Source: an uncultured Bacteroides sp. (lineage in GTDB: Bacteria; Bacteroidota; Bacteroidia; Bacteroidales; Bacteroidaceae). Taken from it: DNA of 64,000 bases. Shown one piece after another: positions 37,210 to 45,696 of this stretch (its first letter is position 1; each line of letters begins with the position of its first letter). The position numbers were made by a program, and so were the translations under genes. Under the pieces are notes generated by a model that did no database searches, was not told the DNA's origin, and saw only the letters and a list, made by a program, of their open reading frames with translations. The stretch lies in the NCBI GenBank assembly GCA_949296575.1, contig CASFPE010000030.1, forward strand, positions 102,458 through 166,457, in the 5' to 3' direction.

Positions 37210-37584
37210 ATATGTCCGGCACTGATTTGGAAGCAAATGTAGCAATAATCTGCAAACAACGGCACATCCCCGCACCCATTCCCTGAAAATCCTGCGATTT
37301 TACCGGTAAAATGCGCCCGTTTTTCCTGAAAAATCTGCAATTTTTCCAAGTAAAGTTTCCGTTGCAAACCGAACCTCACGGAAACCCCTCCACGAACTTC
37401 CCGGAACAGTCCACTGAACATTTTGAAAAAGTTCAGCAACAATTGCGTGAAAGTTCATAGAACTTTTCTGAAAACTTCATTGTGCAATCTCAAAATCATT
37501 GGAAGGTTTTGCCCCAAACGTTGGAAGGTTTTGCATGAAACCTTGGAAGGATTTTCAAAAACCTTTGGGAGGCGGCCCCACCCG
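37210..37584. other. Intergenic region with -7 element and repeats
   Basis: No gene. TACATTTG on the minus strand (37241-37234) is the likely -7 element of the kinase operon, 25 bp before its start. The rest is AT-rich and includes copy 2 of the composite repeat. Confidence 0.55.
37425..37572 (+). repeat. Composite dispersed repeat, copy 2
   Basis: Counterpart of 14182-14425 in the opposite orientation. It contains TTCATAGAACTTTTCTG, the TTTTGCCCCAAACGTT block and GATTTTCAAAAACCTTTG, and repeats GGAAGGTTTTG twice internally. Confidence 0.7.
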
Positions 37585-37950
37585 TTACCGCACTTTATGG
37601 AGTCTAAGCTTCGTCCCGTAATAATCGATGGTCAAGGCATCTCCATCAATTTGCCCCGTAAGCATGTCATATTCAAGTTGGACAATCACCTCACCACTTT
37701 CCCTGCTATACAAATAGGTAAAGTCGAGCTTATAATACAATCGGTTCGTTTCAGGTTCATATACCGAAAATTCGCCTCCTGTGCTGGTTTCCACTTTCGC
37801 CACCATTCGGTATCCATACTCATCCGTGCCTTCCCATGTTGTCCCTGTGATGCTGGCCGGGATGTCAGGTTCATCATCGGAACAAGCCGAAAAGTTCACG
37901 CACATCGTTACGGCCAGCAAAAGCATTGCTGCAAACTTCCATGTTTTCAT
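37585..37950 (-). CDS. Small lipoprotein, possibly lipocalin-like
   Basis: A 121-residue protein with a lipoprotein signal peptide: hydrophobic core, then a FSAC box at residues 20-23, followed by SDDE, so it is likely surface- or periplasm-facing and lipid-anchored. The mature part (about 98 residues) is beta-rich, starts with GTTWEGTDEYGYRMVAKV and ends in LTIDYYGTKLRLHKVR, similar in style to small lipocalin-like lipoproteins of Bacteroidota. No precise family is recognised. It stands alone. The stop codon is next to repeat copy 2. Confidence 0.75.
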   Translation of the reverse strand: MKTWKFAAMLLLAVTMCVNFSACSDDEPDIPASITGTTWEGTDEYGYRMVAKVETSTGGEFSVYEPETNRLYYKLDFTYLYSRESGEVIVQLEYDMLTGQIDGDALTIDYYGTKLRLHKVR

Positions 37951-38166
37951 TTTCCCATTCTTTTAATATTCATGCGCCAAATTTAAGGAAACGAACCTGT
38001 ATTTCCAAAGAACCCGCCCGTTATTTTCATGGCAAACCTCCCCGCAGGCGGGGAAAAACAAATCCCCGGCGAAATCACTTCGGCGGGGACTGTTCCATTT
38101 TTTACTTAAAACGATTCTGTGGTTACGTAATAAAATTATGACTAACTAACTTAAAATCTTTGCTGC

Positions 38167-38197
38167 AAAGGTAGCGGGATGTTCCCGTGCGGGCAAT
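38167..38197 (-). promoter_or_regulatory. Candidate promoter with long leader
   Basis: On the minus strand ATTG (38197-38194), 19 bp, then TACCTTTG (38174-38167). It would give the small lipoprotein mRNA a leader of about 210 nt that includes GC-rich hairpins near 38040-38095. No known riboswitch is recognised. Confidence 0.4.
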
Positions 38198-38240
38198 CCC
38201 CAAATCATGGTATTTATCGCCATTGCATCACAATATATGG

Positions 38241-38846
38241 CTATTCCACCTCCGACTGGTCGATGAGGTTGTTCAGCAAAGCATAGACAGTCAAGCCGGA
38301 AACGGTCTTGATGCCCGTTTTCCGCGTGATGTTCTTCCGGTGCGAGATGACGGTATGCACCGATATGTTCAGCGCATCTGCGATTTCCTTGTTGGTCAAT
38401 CCCTTGGCCACTGCGGCCAATATTTCGTTCTCGCGCTCCGACAGTTCATAATTGCCTGAGGCATCGGAAGGCATCTTGCGGGCCTCGGCGGCTTGTTCCA
38501 GCTTCTTCACGATGGACGGCGCGTCGTCATTGATTTCAACGACCCCGTCGTATTGCTTCAGGACATCGGCGCTCACGTAAGAAGCCACCAAAGCCACCAC
38601 CGCGATGCTCCCGGCATCGGGAAACAAGGAACGCACATGAAAACGGCGGGAATAATCCACCGCCACGGGGTCCACAACCAGAACATCCGGATGCAAAACA
38701 AGCATCCGTTCTTGGCAATGGACTGTTTCTGCGAAGCTTCCGGCCACTTCCCACGCCGGATGCCCGGCCAACAGGGCTTTCATCCCGGCCACTATCAACG
38801 GAGACGGTTCCAGCAACACGATGCGGCGCTTTTTCTTCTGCTCCAT
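38241..38846 (-). CDS. LuxR-family regulator with degenerate receiver
   Basis: A 201-residue transcription regulator. The N-terminal half has the fold pattern of a receiver domain: Asp59 (LVVDPVA) remains, but the acidic pair is Glu13-Pro14 and the conserved Lys near the end of the domain is missing, so phosphorylation control is doubtful. The C-terminal LuxR helix-turn-helix (residues 135-195) is well conserved: LSERENEILAAVAKGLTNKEIA, then ISVHTVISHRKNI. It follows the hemerythrin gene by 2 bp and is certainly co-transcribed with it. Its signal may be passed by the hemerythrin protein rather than by a kinase, which is inference. Confidence 0.88.
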   Translation of the reverse strand: MEQKKKRRIVLLEPSPLIVAGMKALLAGHPAWEVAGSFAETVHCQERMLVLHPDVLVVDPVAVDYSRRFHVRSLFPDAGSIAVVALVASYVSADVLKQYDGVVEINDDAPSIVKKLEQAAEARKMPSDASGNYELSERENEILAAVAKGLTNKEIADALNISVHTVISHRKNITRKTGIKTVSGLTVYALLNNLIDQSEVE

Positions 38847-38848
38847 CC

Positions 38849-39541
38849 CTATCCCTCCTTTTCCATTTGCGACACCAACGGCACCAGCACCTTTTCCTCC
38901 ATCAACGTGTGCTTGCGGAAGTCGTCTTCCAGTTCAAAGAGGTCGAACAGCAGTTCCCGCAGCATGTCCTGCTCCTCCGTGTCCGGCAGGTACTTTATCA
39001 GGATGCTCTTCATGTCGTTCAGCTTCTCCTCGATGTTGCTGTGGTTCTTCTCGAACTGCCGGATGTTGTAGCCCCCGCGCCCCGCACGGTCCTCCATCAG
39101 CCCCGCGACGTAGGGGAACACGGTGAACTCCTCATACTCGAAATGATTCACCACCTCCGCCTGGTAATCGGAATAAAAGCGTTGCAGTATGCGTGCCGGG
39201 CGGCTGTCCGTGCGCTCCGCCAGCGCGTCCATCTTGCAGCGGATGCCGGGCAGGCACTTTCCTTTGTAATAAAGATGGGAATTTTGCAGATAGTCCAACA
39301 GGCTGCGTGCGCTGATGGCCCGCAAGTCGCCCGCCTGCGGCAGGTAATCCCCGAAGGTATGCACATTGCACACCATCAGGAACAGAGGGGAAGAAACGCC
39401 GCCGGCCGCGCATACTTCTTCCACACTTTTCTCGCCGAACCCCAAATGAAGGCGGAAACGGTTCAGCACCAGCAGCAGGCGGTGGTTGGCCATCAACACG
39501 TCTGCCATTTTCATTTTTCCCGTAAAAAGCAAGTGGTTCAT
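38849..39541 (-). CDS. Hemerythrin-domain protein, RIC/ScdA-like
   Basis: A 230-residue cytoplasmic protein with a four-helix hemerythrin-type domain. Probable di-iron ligands are His in NSHLYYKGK (about residue 87), the HFEYEEF pair (about 133), His in KNHSNIEEKL (about 165) and HTLMEEKVLVP (about 213). Relatives repair iron-sulfur clusters after nitrosative or oxidative stress or sense oxygen/NO. The N-terminal third (MADVLMANHRLLLVLNRFRLHLGFGEKSVEE) resembles the ScdA N-terminal domain. In an operon with the LuxR regulator. Role in stress response is inferred from the family. Confidence 0.85.
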   Translation of the reverse strand: MNHLLFTGKMKMADVLMANHRLLLVLNRFRLHLGFGEKSVEEVCAAGGVSSPLFLMVCNVHTFGDYLPQAGDLRAISARSLLDYLQNSHLYYKGKCLPGIRCKMDALAERTDSRPARILQRFYSDYQAEVVNHFEYEEFTVFPYVAGLMEDRAGRGGYNIRQFEKNHSNIEEKLNDMKSILIKYLPDTEEQDMLRELLFDLFELEDDFRKHTLMEEKVLVPLVSQMEKEG

Positions 39542-39583
39542 CTTTTCTTAATTCCCGATTATGGTTTTATGGGGTAAAGATAA

Positions 39584-39591
39584 TACCTTTG
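39584..39591 (+). promoter_or_regulatory. -7 element of the HAD phosphatase gene
   Basis: TACCTTTG on the plus strand, 22 bp before the start codon. A weaker minus-strand element (TATCTTTA, 39582-39575) directly abuts it and may serve the hemerythrin gene. Confidence 0.55.
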
Positions 39592-39613
39592 CGCCACAAA
39601 ACAATCCCATTCC

Positions 39614-40288
39614 ATGCAAAATACCTACAAATACTTGCTCTTCGACCTCGACGGGACGCTGACCGACCCTGCGGAAGGCATCACACGCGCCGTGCAACAC
39701 GCGTTGGGGAAATACGGCATAAACGTGGCCGACAGGCGGGAACTGCTGCCCTTCATCGGCCCGCCCTTGCAGCAATCCTTCCAGGACTTTTACGGGTTCG
39801 CGCCCGAACAGGCCAACGAGGCTTGCGAAGCCTACAACGAGTATTTCCTGCCGAAAGGCATCTTCGAGAACAAGCCTTACGACGGCATCCACGCCTTCCT
39901 CGGCCGCCTGCGCCGGGAAGGGCGCACGCTGCTTGTGGCAACCTCGAAGCCGGAAATCCTTGCGAAAAGGATACTGGAACATTTCGAGTTGCTGCCTTAT
40001 TTCGATTTCGTGGGAGGCGACACCATGGAGCGCACCCGCTCTGACAAGGCAAAGGTAATCCGCTACGTGCTGCAAGCGGCTGGCATCTCCCGGCAAAAAG
40101 AAGCCGCCGTCATGATAGGCGACCGCAAACATGACATCATCGGCGCACGAAGCAACGGCATCGACTCCATCGGGGTGCTTTACGGGTACGGCAACAGAGA
40201 GGAACTCGCCCGCGCCGGCGCCACGTTCATCGCCCCTACCCTCGACAGCGTGCTGCAATTCGTCAGGGACAAAGGCAGCATGGCATGA
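39614..40288 (+). CDS. HAD-superfamily phosphatase, phosphoglycolate phosphatase-like
   Basis: A 224-residue cytoplasmic phosphatase with all four HAD motifs: DLDGTLTD (residues 11-18) with nucleophile Asp, ATSKP (about 117), a Lys near 146, and GDRKHDIIGA (about 175). The alpha-helical cap lies between the first two motifs (20-90), as in Gph and related 5'-nucleotidase-like enzymes. The substrate cannot be told from sequence. Convergent with the thioesterase gene. Confidence 0.88.
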   Translation: MQNTYKYLLFDLDGTLTDPAEGITRAVQHALGKYGINVADRRELLPFIGPPLQQSFQDFYGFAPEQANEACEAYNEYFLPKGIFENKPYDGIHAFLGRLRREGRTLLVATSKPEILAKRILEHFELLPYFDFVGGDTMERTRSDKAKVIRYVLQAAGISRQKEAAVMIGDRKHDIIGARSNGIDSIGVLYGYGNREELARAGATFIAPTLDSVLQFVRDKGSMA

Positions 40289-40322
40289 ACGCCGCGCTGC
40301 AACCGCACCGCTCCAAAAAGAA

Positions 40323-40697
40323 TCACCCTTTCATCTTGGCGAGGAACTTCTCGCGGTCCACGACATACCGCACGTGCGTGCCTTCGCCGATGATGCCCGA
40401 CTCGTCGGACGCCTTCACAGCAAACACCAGCTTGCGCCCGTCGACTTCCACCAAGGTGGCTTCTGCCGACACCTCCGCCCCGACGGGCGAAGGCTTCACG
40501 TGCGTCGTGTTCATCAAAGCGCCCACCGTTGTCGAACCCTCCGGAAGTTCCTTTTCCACGGCGCGCATCGCCGCATTCTCCATCAATGCCACCATGGCCG
40601 GAGTGGCCAAAACTTCCATGTCGCCGGACCCCATGGCCAGTGCCGTGCGGGCGGCATCCACGGTCATCACGCTTGTAAATGTCAATCCTGTTTCCAT
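40323..40697 (-). CDS. Hotdog-fold thioesterase, FlK-like
   Basis: A 124-residue single-domain hotdog protein starting at the ATG at 40697. The pattern PAMVALMENAAMRAVEK, then GTTVGALMN with TTHVKPSPVG, resembles the thioesterase group of fluoroacetyl-CoA thioesterase FlK, where Thr, Glu and His form the catalytic site. The substrate here is probably an ordinary acyl-CoA. The real function is unknown. Confidence 0.83.
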   Translation of the reverse strand: METGLTFTSVMTVDAARTALAMGSGDMEVLATPAMVALMENAAMRAVEKELPEGSTTVGALMNTTHVKPSPVGAEVSAEATLVEVDGRKLVFAVKASDESGIIGEGTHVRYVVDREKFLAKMKG

Positions 40698-40871
40698 CTT
40701 TACGTCATTTTTATGCGAATAAAAAAACAAACCATCGGAAACGCCCTCCTTTCCGGCGGCCGTTTCCAATGGTTCATCACCTTTAAAACACCTTTAAACA
40801 AAATGATAAGCTTTCATGAAACTAACCCATAAATGAAAGCATTATAGATACCCATCAACGGGCTTCTAATC

Positions 40872-41540
40872 TTATTTGCGGGCTTCGGCGATGTATGCCA
40901 AAGCTTCTTTGCACTTGTTGGTGACGTAAGCCCAGTCTTCGGCTGCCACCTTGTCTTTCGGGAAAAGCTTTGAACCCATGCCAACGCAGAACACGCCTGC
41001 CTTGATCCATGAAGACAAGTTCTCCTGCGTAGGCTCTACGCCGCCGGTCACCATCAGTTTGGACCACGGCATCGGAGCGAGCATTCCCTTCACCAATTTC
41101 GGTCCCAGCACGTCGCCGGGGAATATCTTGCAAAGGTCGCATCCCACTTCTTGCGCAAAACCAACCTCTGACACGCTGCCGCATCCCGGCGTGTAAGCCA
41201 CCAAACGGCGGTTGCACACTTTCGCAACTTCCGGGTTGAACAACGGGCCTACCACGAAGTTGGCGCCCAACTGGATGTACAATGCAGCCGTGGCAGGGTC
41301 AACAATCGAGCCTACGCCCATGGCCATTTCAGGGCATTCCTTGGCAGCAAACTTCACCACTTCGGCAAACACTTCGTGTGCAAAGTCGCCACGGTTCGTA
41401 AACTCAAAGGCACGAACGCCGCCATCATAGCAAGCCTTTACCACTTTCTTTGCAATTTCTGCGTCTTTATGGTAGAACACAGGCACCATGCCGGTTGAAC
41501 CGATTTTGTCCAACACAGCCATTTTATCAAATTTAGCCAT
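40872..41540 (-). CDS. eda: KDPG / 4-hydroxy-2-oxoglutarate aldolase
   Basis: Splits 2-keto-3-deoxy-6-phosphogluconate into pyruvate and glyceraldehyde 3-phosphate. The 222-residue protein has the class I aldolase barrel; the Schiff-base lysine lies in CKIFPGD and the phosphate site in VTGGVEP. It is the last gene of the kdgK-DUF4177-eda operon, one base after the small gene. Together with UxaA and KdgK it completes galacturonate breakdown. Confidence 0.95.
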   Translation of the reverse strand: MAKFDKMAVLDKIGSTGMVPVFYHKDAEIAKKVVKACYDGGVRAFEFTNRGDFAHEVFAEVVKFAAKECPEMAMGVGSIVDPATAALYIQLGANFVVGPLFNPEVAKVCNRRLVAYTPGCGSVSEVGFAQEVGCDLCKIFPGDVLGPKLVKGMLAPMPWSKLMVTGGVEPTQENLSSWIKAGVFCVGMGSKLFPKDKVAAEDWAYVTNKCKEALAYIAEARK

Positions 41541-41541
41541 T

Positions 41542-41685
41542 TTATTCTTTTACTCTTTTAAATATCAGGTAGAAACCCAAGCAATAAGAGCAAACGAGTT
41601 CCCACCCTTCATTTCCTAATTGATTGATTACTTTCTCCTCGTTGCTGAAAAAGCAAGAGACCATTTTGTACTCATAACGAACCAT
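41542..41685 (-). CDS. Small DUF4177-like protein between kdgK and eda
   Basis: A 47-residue protein starting at the ATG at 41685 (MVRYEYKMV) and ending one base before eda. The pattern YEYKMV, then [10 protein letters not shown], then YLIFKRV is that of DUF4177, a compact domain of unknown function. Longer in-frame starts would overlap kdgK and lack the family pattern. It has no membrane segment despite some hydrophobic residues. Its strict placement between two enzymes of one pathway suggests co-regulation; whether it works on that pathway is open. Confidence 0.75.
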   Translation of the reverse strand: MVRYEYKMVSCFFSNEEKVINQLGNEGWELVCSYCLGFYLIFKRVKE

Positions 41686-41698
41686 GCGCCAATTCAGC

Positions 41699-42724
41699 TT
41701 ATCGTTGCACGCGCCCGCTTGCGTCGCCGCCCGCCAAAGCTTCCACCTCGGCAACGGAAACCAAGTTGAAGTCGCCGTTGATGGTGTGCTTCAATGCAGA
41801 TGCTGCCACAGCAAATTCCAAAGCCTCGCCTTGGTTGGGCTTCGTCAACAAGCCGTGGATGATGCCGCCTGAGAAAGAATCGCCGCCGCCTACACGGTCG
41901 ATGATCGGGTTGATGTCGTAACGTTTGGATTCATAAAACTCCTCACCGTTGTAAATCATGGCTTTCCAACCGTTGTGCGTTGCAGAGAATGATTCACGCA
42001 AAGTGGAGATGACGTACTTGAAACCGAACTCTTTGGCCATTGCCTTGAAGATGCCTTTGTAGCCTTCGGCATCCGTCTTTCCGCCTTCCACGTCGGCATC
42101 CGGCTTGAAGCCCAGGCAAAGTTCTGCATCTTCCTCGTTGCCGATGCAAACGTCCACATACTTCATCAACGGTTTCATGATGGATTGCGCTTTTTCTTTC
42201 GTCCAAAGTTTCTTGCGGAAATTCAAGTCCACAGAAACAGTCACGCCATGGCGCTTTGCAGCCTCGCAAGCCAGCTTGGTCAATTCAGCAGCCTTGTCGG
42301 AAATGGCAGGCGTGATGCCCGACCAATGGAACCAGTCAGCCCCTTCCATGATGGCATCGAAATCGAAATCCGAAGGGTCTGCTTCAGCAATAGCTGAATG
42401 GGCGCGGTCATAAATCACCTTGCTCGGACGCATGGAAGCACCGGTCTCCAAATAATAGATGCCGACCCTGTCGCCGCCACGGGCAATAAAATCCGTCTTC
42501 ACGCCATAACGCCTCAAAGCATTCACAGCCGACTGCCCGATTTCATGTTTGGGGAGCTTCGTTACGAAATATGCATCATGCCCGTAGTTGGCACAGCTGA
42601 CGGCAACATTCGCCTCGCCTCCTCCATATACAACATCAAAAGAGTCTGATTGAACAAAACGAGTATTGCCAGGCGTGGACAACCTCAACATGATTTCTCC
42701 TAATGTAACAACTTTCTTTCCCAT
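41699..42724 (-). CDS. kdgK: 2-dehydro-3-deoxygluconokinase
   Basis: PfkB-family sugar kinase that phosphorylates 2-keto-3-deoxygluconate. The 341-residue protein has the N-terminal GGGEANVAVSCANYG stretch (near residue 34) and the C-terminal PfkB signature DRVGGGDSFSGGI (near 275) with catalytic Asp. First gene of the operon with the DUF4177 gene and eda, and divergent from the LacI-type regulator. Its -7 element is in the shared inverted repeat at 42853-42902. Confidence 0.95.
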   Translation of the reverse strand: MGKKVVTLGEIMLRLSTPGNTRFVQSDSFDVVYGGGEANVAVSCANYGHDAYFVTKLPKHEIGQSAVNALRRYGVKTDFIARGGDRVGIYYLETGASMRPSKVIYDRAHSAIAEADPSDFDFDAIMEGADWFHWSGITPAISDKAAELTKLACEAAKRHGVTVSVDLNFRKKLWTKEKAQSIMKPLMKYVDVCIGNEEDAELCLGFKPDADVEGGKTDAEGYKGIFKAMAKEFGFKYVISTLRESFSATHNGWKAMIYNGEEFYESKRYDINPIIDRVGGGDSFSGGIIHGLLTKPNQGEALEFAVAASALKHTINGDFNLVSVAEVEALAGGDASGRVQR

Positions 42725-42852
42725 AATTGTGTTATTTAATAAATAAGTAAAATATTATATGACAATTCTATACGCCAAATAATACACTGAAAGTTGAAAT
42801 AAAAGAAATACCGGCAGTAGTATTAGATTTAAATAACAATTCCGTGTACGCG

Positions 42853-42902
42853 CACAAAGATACTACTTTTTTCGTAATTACAAAAATTGTTATATCTTTG
42901 TG
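42853..42902. promoter_or_regulatory. Divergent promoters in a 10-bp inverted repeat
   Basis: CACAAAGATA (42853-42862) and TATCTTTGTG (42893-42902) are exact inverted copies 30 bp apart. Each contains an outward-facing -7 element (TATCTTTG): minus strand for kdgK, plus strand for the lacI-type gene. The 30 bp between is AT-rich and is the natural place for an operator. Confidence 0.65.
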
Positions 42903-42958
42903 ACGAAAAAAATTATTTGTCAATACACCGCATAACAACGGTTAGCCAATCATATAAA

Positions 42959-44029
42959 ATGAACAAACTTCCCGACAGGATTCGGATAAAAGACATCGCA
43001 CGGTTGGCAAAAGTATCGGTAGGGACAGTCGACCGCGTCATCCATGGGCGTTCCGGCGTTTCCGAAAGCAGCCGCAAACGGGTGGAACACATCTTGGAAC
43101 AATTGGATTACCAACCCAACATGTATGCAAGCGCCCTTGCATCCAACAAGAAATACCTGTTTGCCTGCCTTCTGCCGCAACACCACAATGGGGAGTATTG
43201 GACAGCTGTAGAAAAAGGCATCCATGCCGCCATCGCCACTTACTCGGACTTCCACATCGCAGTCAGCATCTTCAACTATGACCCATATGACTATTCCTCC
43301 TTTTTAGAAACAGGGGAAAAAGCACTGGAAGACACTCCCGACGGCATCATGTTCGCCCCCACGGCGCCACAATTCACCAAAGTGTTCACTGACCGGTTAG
43401 ACAAACAATCCATACCTTATATATATATTGATTCAAACATCAGGGAAATACCACCGTTGGCCTTTTTCGGGCAAAATTCAAGGCAAAGCGGATATTTCGC
43501 CGCACGCATGCTGATGATGATTGCCGGAAACAAAAAGGAAATTGCCATCTTCCGCAAGATAAAGGAAGGGACAGTAGGCTCCAACCAACAGGAAAACCGG
43601 GAAATCGGCTTCAAGCAATACATGGCAGAATATCATCCGGACTGCAAAATACTGGACTTGGACCTTCACGTGAAGTGCCCGGAACAGGATTGCACCATGC
43701 TGGAAAAGTTCTTCCACGAACATTCGGAAGTGAATTGCGGAATCACCTTCAATTCAAAAGCTTACATCATCGGGGAATACCTGAAAGAACGCAACATCCA
43801 AGGCTTCGGGCTGATAGGCTACGACCTGCTGGAAAGGAACATACAAAGCCTGAAAGACGGGTACATCACGTTCCTCATCGCACAACAACCGGAATTGCAA
43901 GGTTACAACAGCATCAAGGCATTCTGCGAACACCTTATCTTGAAGAAAGACATCGACCCGGTCAATTACATGCCCATCGACTTGATAACCAAAGAAACCG
44001 TAGATTTCTATTTAAAGTTCCAACGATAA
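42959..44029 (+). CDS. LacI-family regulator of galacturonate/KDG genes
   Basis: A 356-residue DNA-binding regulator starting at the ATG at 42959. The N-terminal LacI helix-turn-helix (IKDIARLAKVSVGTVDRVIHGRSGVS, residues 8-35) is followed by a hinge (LDYQPNMYASALASNKK) and a periplasmic-binding-protein-like ligand domain to the end. It sits between kdgK-eda (divergent) and uxaA (same direction, 22 bp downstream), so it probably controls both, responding to a pathway intermediate such as KDG. That ligand is inference. Confidence 0.9.
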   Translation: MNKLPDRIRIKDIARLAKVSVGTVDRVIHGRSGVSESSRKRVEHILEQLDYQPNMYASALASNKKYLFACLLPQHHNGEYWTAVEKGIHAAIATYSDFHIAVSIFNYDPYDYSSFLETGEKALEDTPDGIMFAPTAPQFTKVFTDRLDKQSIPYIYIDSNIREIPPLAFFGQNSRQSGYFAARMLMMIAGNKKEIAIFRKIKEGTVGSNQQENREIGFKQYMAEYHPDCKILDLDLHVKCPEQDCTMLEKFFHEHSEVNCGITFNSKAYIIGEYLKERNIQGFGLIGYDLLERNIQSLKDGYITFLIAQQPELQGYNSIKAFCEHLILKKDIDPVNYMPIDLITKETVDFYLKFQR

Positions 44030-44051
44030 ACACTCATTAAATTTTATAATC

Positions 44052-45542
44052 ATGAAAACCAAGTACCTTAAAATCAACCCGGCTGACAACGTTGCCGTTG
44101 CCATATCAGACTTGAAGGCCGGTGAAGAAATCACAGTAGACAACCAAACCATCCGGCTGGCAGAAGACGTGCCGGCAGGCCACAAAGTGGCATTAAAAGA
44201 TTTCGTGGAAGGCGAGAACGTCATCAAATACGGATACCCCATCGGGCATGCGCGCAAAGCCTTGGGAAAAGGATGCTGGATCAACGAAAAAAACATCCAC
44301 ACCAACTTGGCCGGGCTGCTGGAATACACCTACAACCCCATCCAAGTATCCTTGGACATTCCTAAAAGGGACTTGACATTCAAAGGATACCGACGCAAGA
44401 ACGGCGACGTGGGCATCCGCAACGAGATATGGATTGTCCCCACAGTGGGATGCGTGAACGGCATCGCCAACCAGTTGGCAGAAAAGCTCCGTGAGGAAAC
44501 AGGCGGCAAAGGTGTGGATGCCATCGTGGCTTTCCCCCACAACTATGGCTGCTCGCAATTGGGCGACGACCATGAAAACACGAAGAAAATCCTCCGTGAC
44601 ATGGTGTTGCACCCCAACGCTGGTGCCGTGCTTGTGTTAGGATTAGGATGCGAGAACAACCAGCCCGACGTGTTCAAGGAGTTCTTGGGTGATTATGACC
44701 ACGAAAGAATCGCATTCTTAGTCACCCAGAAAGTGCATGACGAAATAGAAGAAGGAATGAAACTGCTCCGCGACCTTTATGCAAAGGCCAGCCAGGACAC
44801 CCGCACGGACATCCCTCTTTCCGAACTGAGAGTAGGGTTGAAATGCGGAGGTTCCGACGGGTTCTCAGGCATCACAGCCAACCCGTTGCTCGGCATGTTC
44901 TCTGACTTCCTGATTGCGCAAGGGGGAACTTCCGTGTTGACAGAAGTGCCGGAAATGTTCGGTGCCGAAACCATCTTGATGAACCGCTGCCGCACGAAAG
45001 AACTGTTTGAAGACACGGTGAAGCTCATCAACGATTTCAAGGAATATTTCCTCTCGCACGGAGAGCCTGTGGGCGAGAACCCGTCGCCGGGAAACAAGGC
45101 CGGAGGCATCTCCACATTGGAAGACAAAGCCCTCGGCTGCACGCAGAAATGCGGGAAAAGCTACGTGGAAGGCGTCATGCCCTACGGCGAACGCCTGAAA
45201 GTGAAAGGGCTCAGCCTGCTCTCTGCCCCGGGCAACGACTTGGTAGCTTCCACCGCGTTGGCTTCCTGCGGATGCCACATGGTACTGTTTACCACCGGGC
45301 GCGGAACGCCATTCGGCACGTATGTTCCCACCATGAAGATTTCCACCAATTCCAAACTGGCAGAGAACAAGCCCACATGGATTGACTTCAATGCCGGGGT
45401 CATCGTGGAAGACGAACCGATGCAGACGACACTCGAACGCTTCATCGACTACATCGTCCGCGTGGCAAGCGGTGAATTTGTAAACAACGAGAAAAAAGGC
45501 TACCGCGAAATCGCCATCTTCAAGAACGGAGTCACATTATAA
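44052..45542 (+). CDS. uxaA: Altronate dehydratase
   Basis: Dehydrates D-altronate to 2-keto-3-deoxygluconate, the step before KdgK in galacturonate catabolism. The 496-residue protein has the N-terminal SAF domain (residues 10-90) and the large C-terminal dehydratase domain with GYRRKNGDVGIRNE, FPHNYGCSQLGDD and a run of conserved cysteines (CTQKCGK, ASCGCHM) expected to bind iron. Probably co-transcribed with the lacI-type gene. The first two pathway enzymes, UxaC and UxaB, are not in the window. Confidence 0.94.
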   Translation: MKTKYLKINPADNVAVAISDLKAGEEITVDNQTIRLAEDVPAGHKVALKDFVEGENVIKYGYPIGHARKALGKGCWINEKNIHTNLAGLLEYTYNPIQVSLDIPKRDLTFKGYRRKNGDVGIRNEIWIVPTVGCVNGIANQLAEKLREETGGKGVDAIVAFPHNYGCSQLGDDHENTKKILRDMVLHPNAGAVLVLGLGCENNQPDVFKEFLGDYDHERIAFLVTQKVHDEIEEGMKLLRDLYAKASQDTRTDIPLSELRVGLKCGGSDGFSGITANPLLGMFSDFLIAQGGTSVLTEVPEMFGAETILMNRCRTKELFEDTVKLINDFKEYFLSHGEPVGENPSPGNKAGGISTLEDKALGCTQKCGKSYVEGVMPYGERLKVKGLSLLSAPGNDLVASTALASCGCHMVLFTTGRGTPFGTYVPTMKISTNSKLAENKPTWIDFNAGVIVEDEPMQTTLERFIDYIVRVASGEFVNNEKKGYREIAIFKNGVTL

Positions 45543-45574
45543 AATTCCCTGACTCATAAAGGACATTCATGCAA

Positions 45575-45613
45575 GCGGGCATGGCCGATGATTGGCCATG
45601 CCCGCCTTTTTTT
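45575..45613 (+). terminator. Rho-independent terminator after uxaA
   Basis: A perfect 12-bp stem (45575-45586 with 45594-45605) followed by eight T, 33 bp past the stop codon. Confidence 0.9.
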
Positions 45614-45667
45614 GCCGCACACATTGAAAAAAAGACGCACTATTCTTCATTATTTGCACGAATAACT

Positions 45668-45675
45668 TAATTTTG
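45668..45675 (+). promoter_or_regulatory. -7 element of the C10 peptidase gene
   Basis: TAATTTTG, 21 bp before the ATG at 45697. It overlaps the upstream TTG-initiated extension of the reading frame, which argues against that start. Confidence 0.55.
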
Positions 45676-45696
45676 CCGAAAATACGATTCCGACAT

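Noticed and set aside
33937..37242. A 1101-codon open frame antisense to the sensor kinase
   Set aside because: Its translation has no family pattern, and the kinase on the other strand is fully supported by motifs. Long antisense frames arise here from the codon bias of GC-rich genes.
38036..38095. Riboswitch in the leader of the small lipoprotein gene
   Set aside because: GC-rich hairpins are present, but I see no conserved core of a known class.
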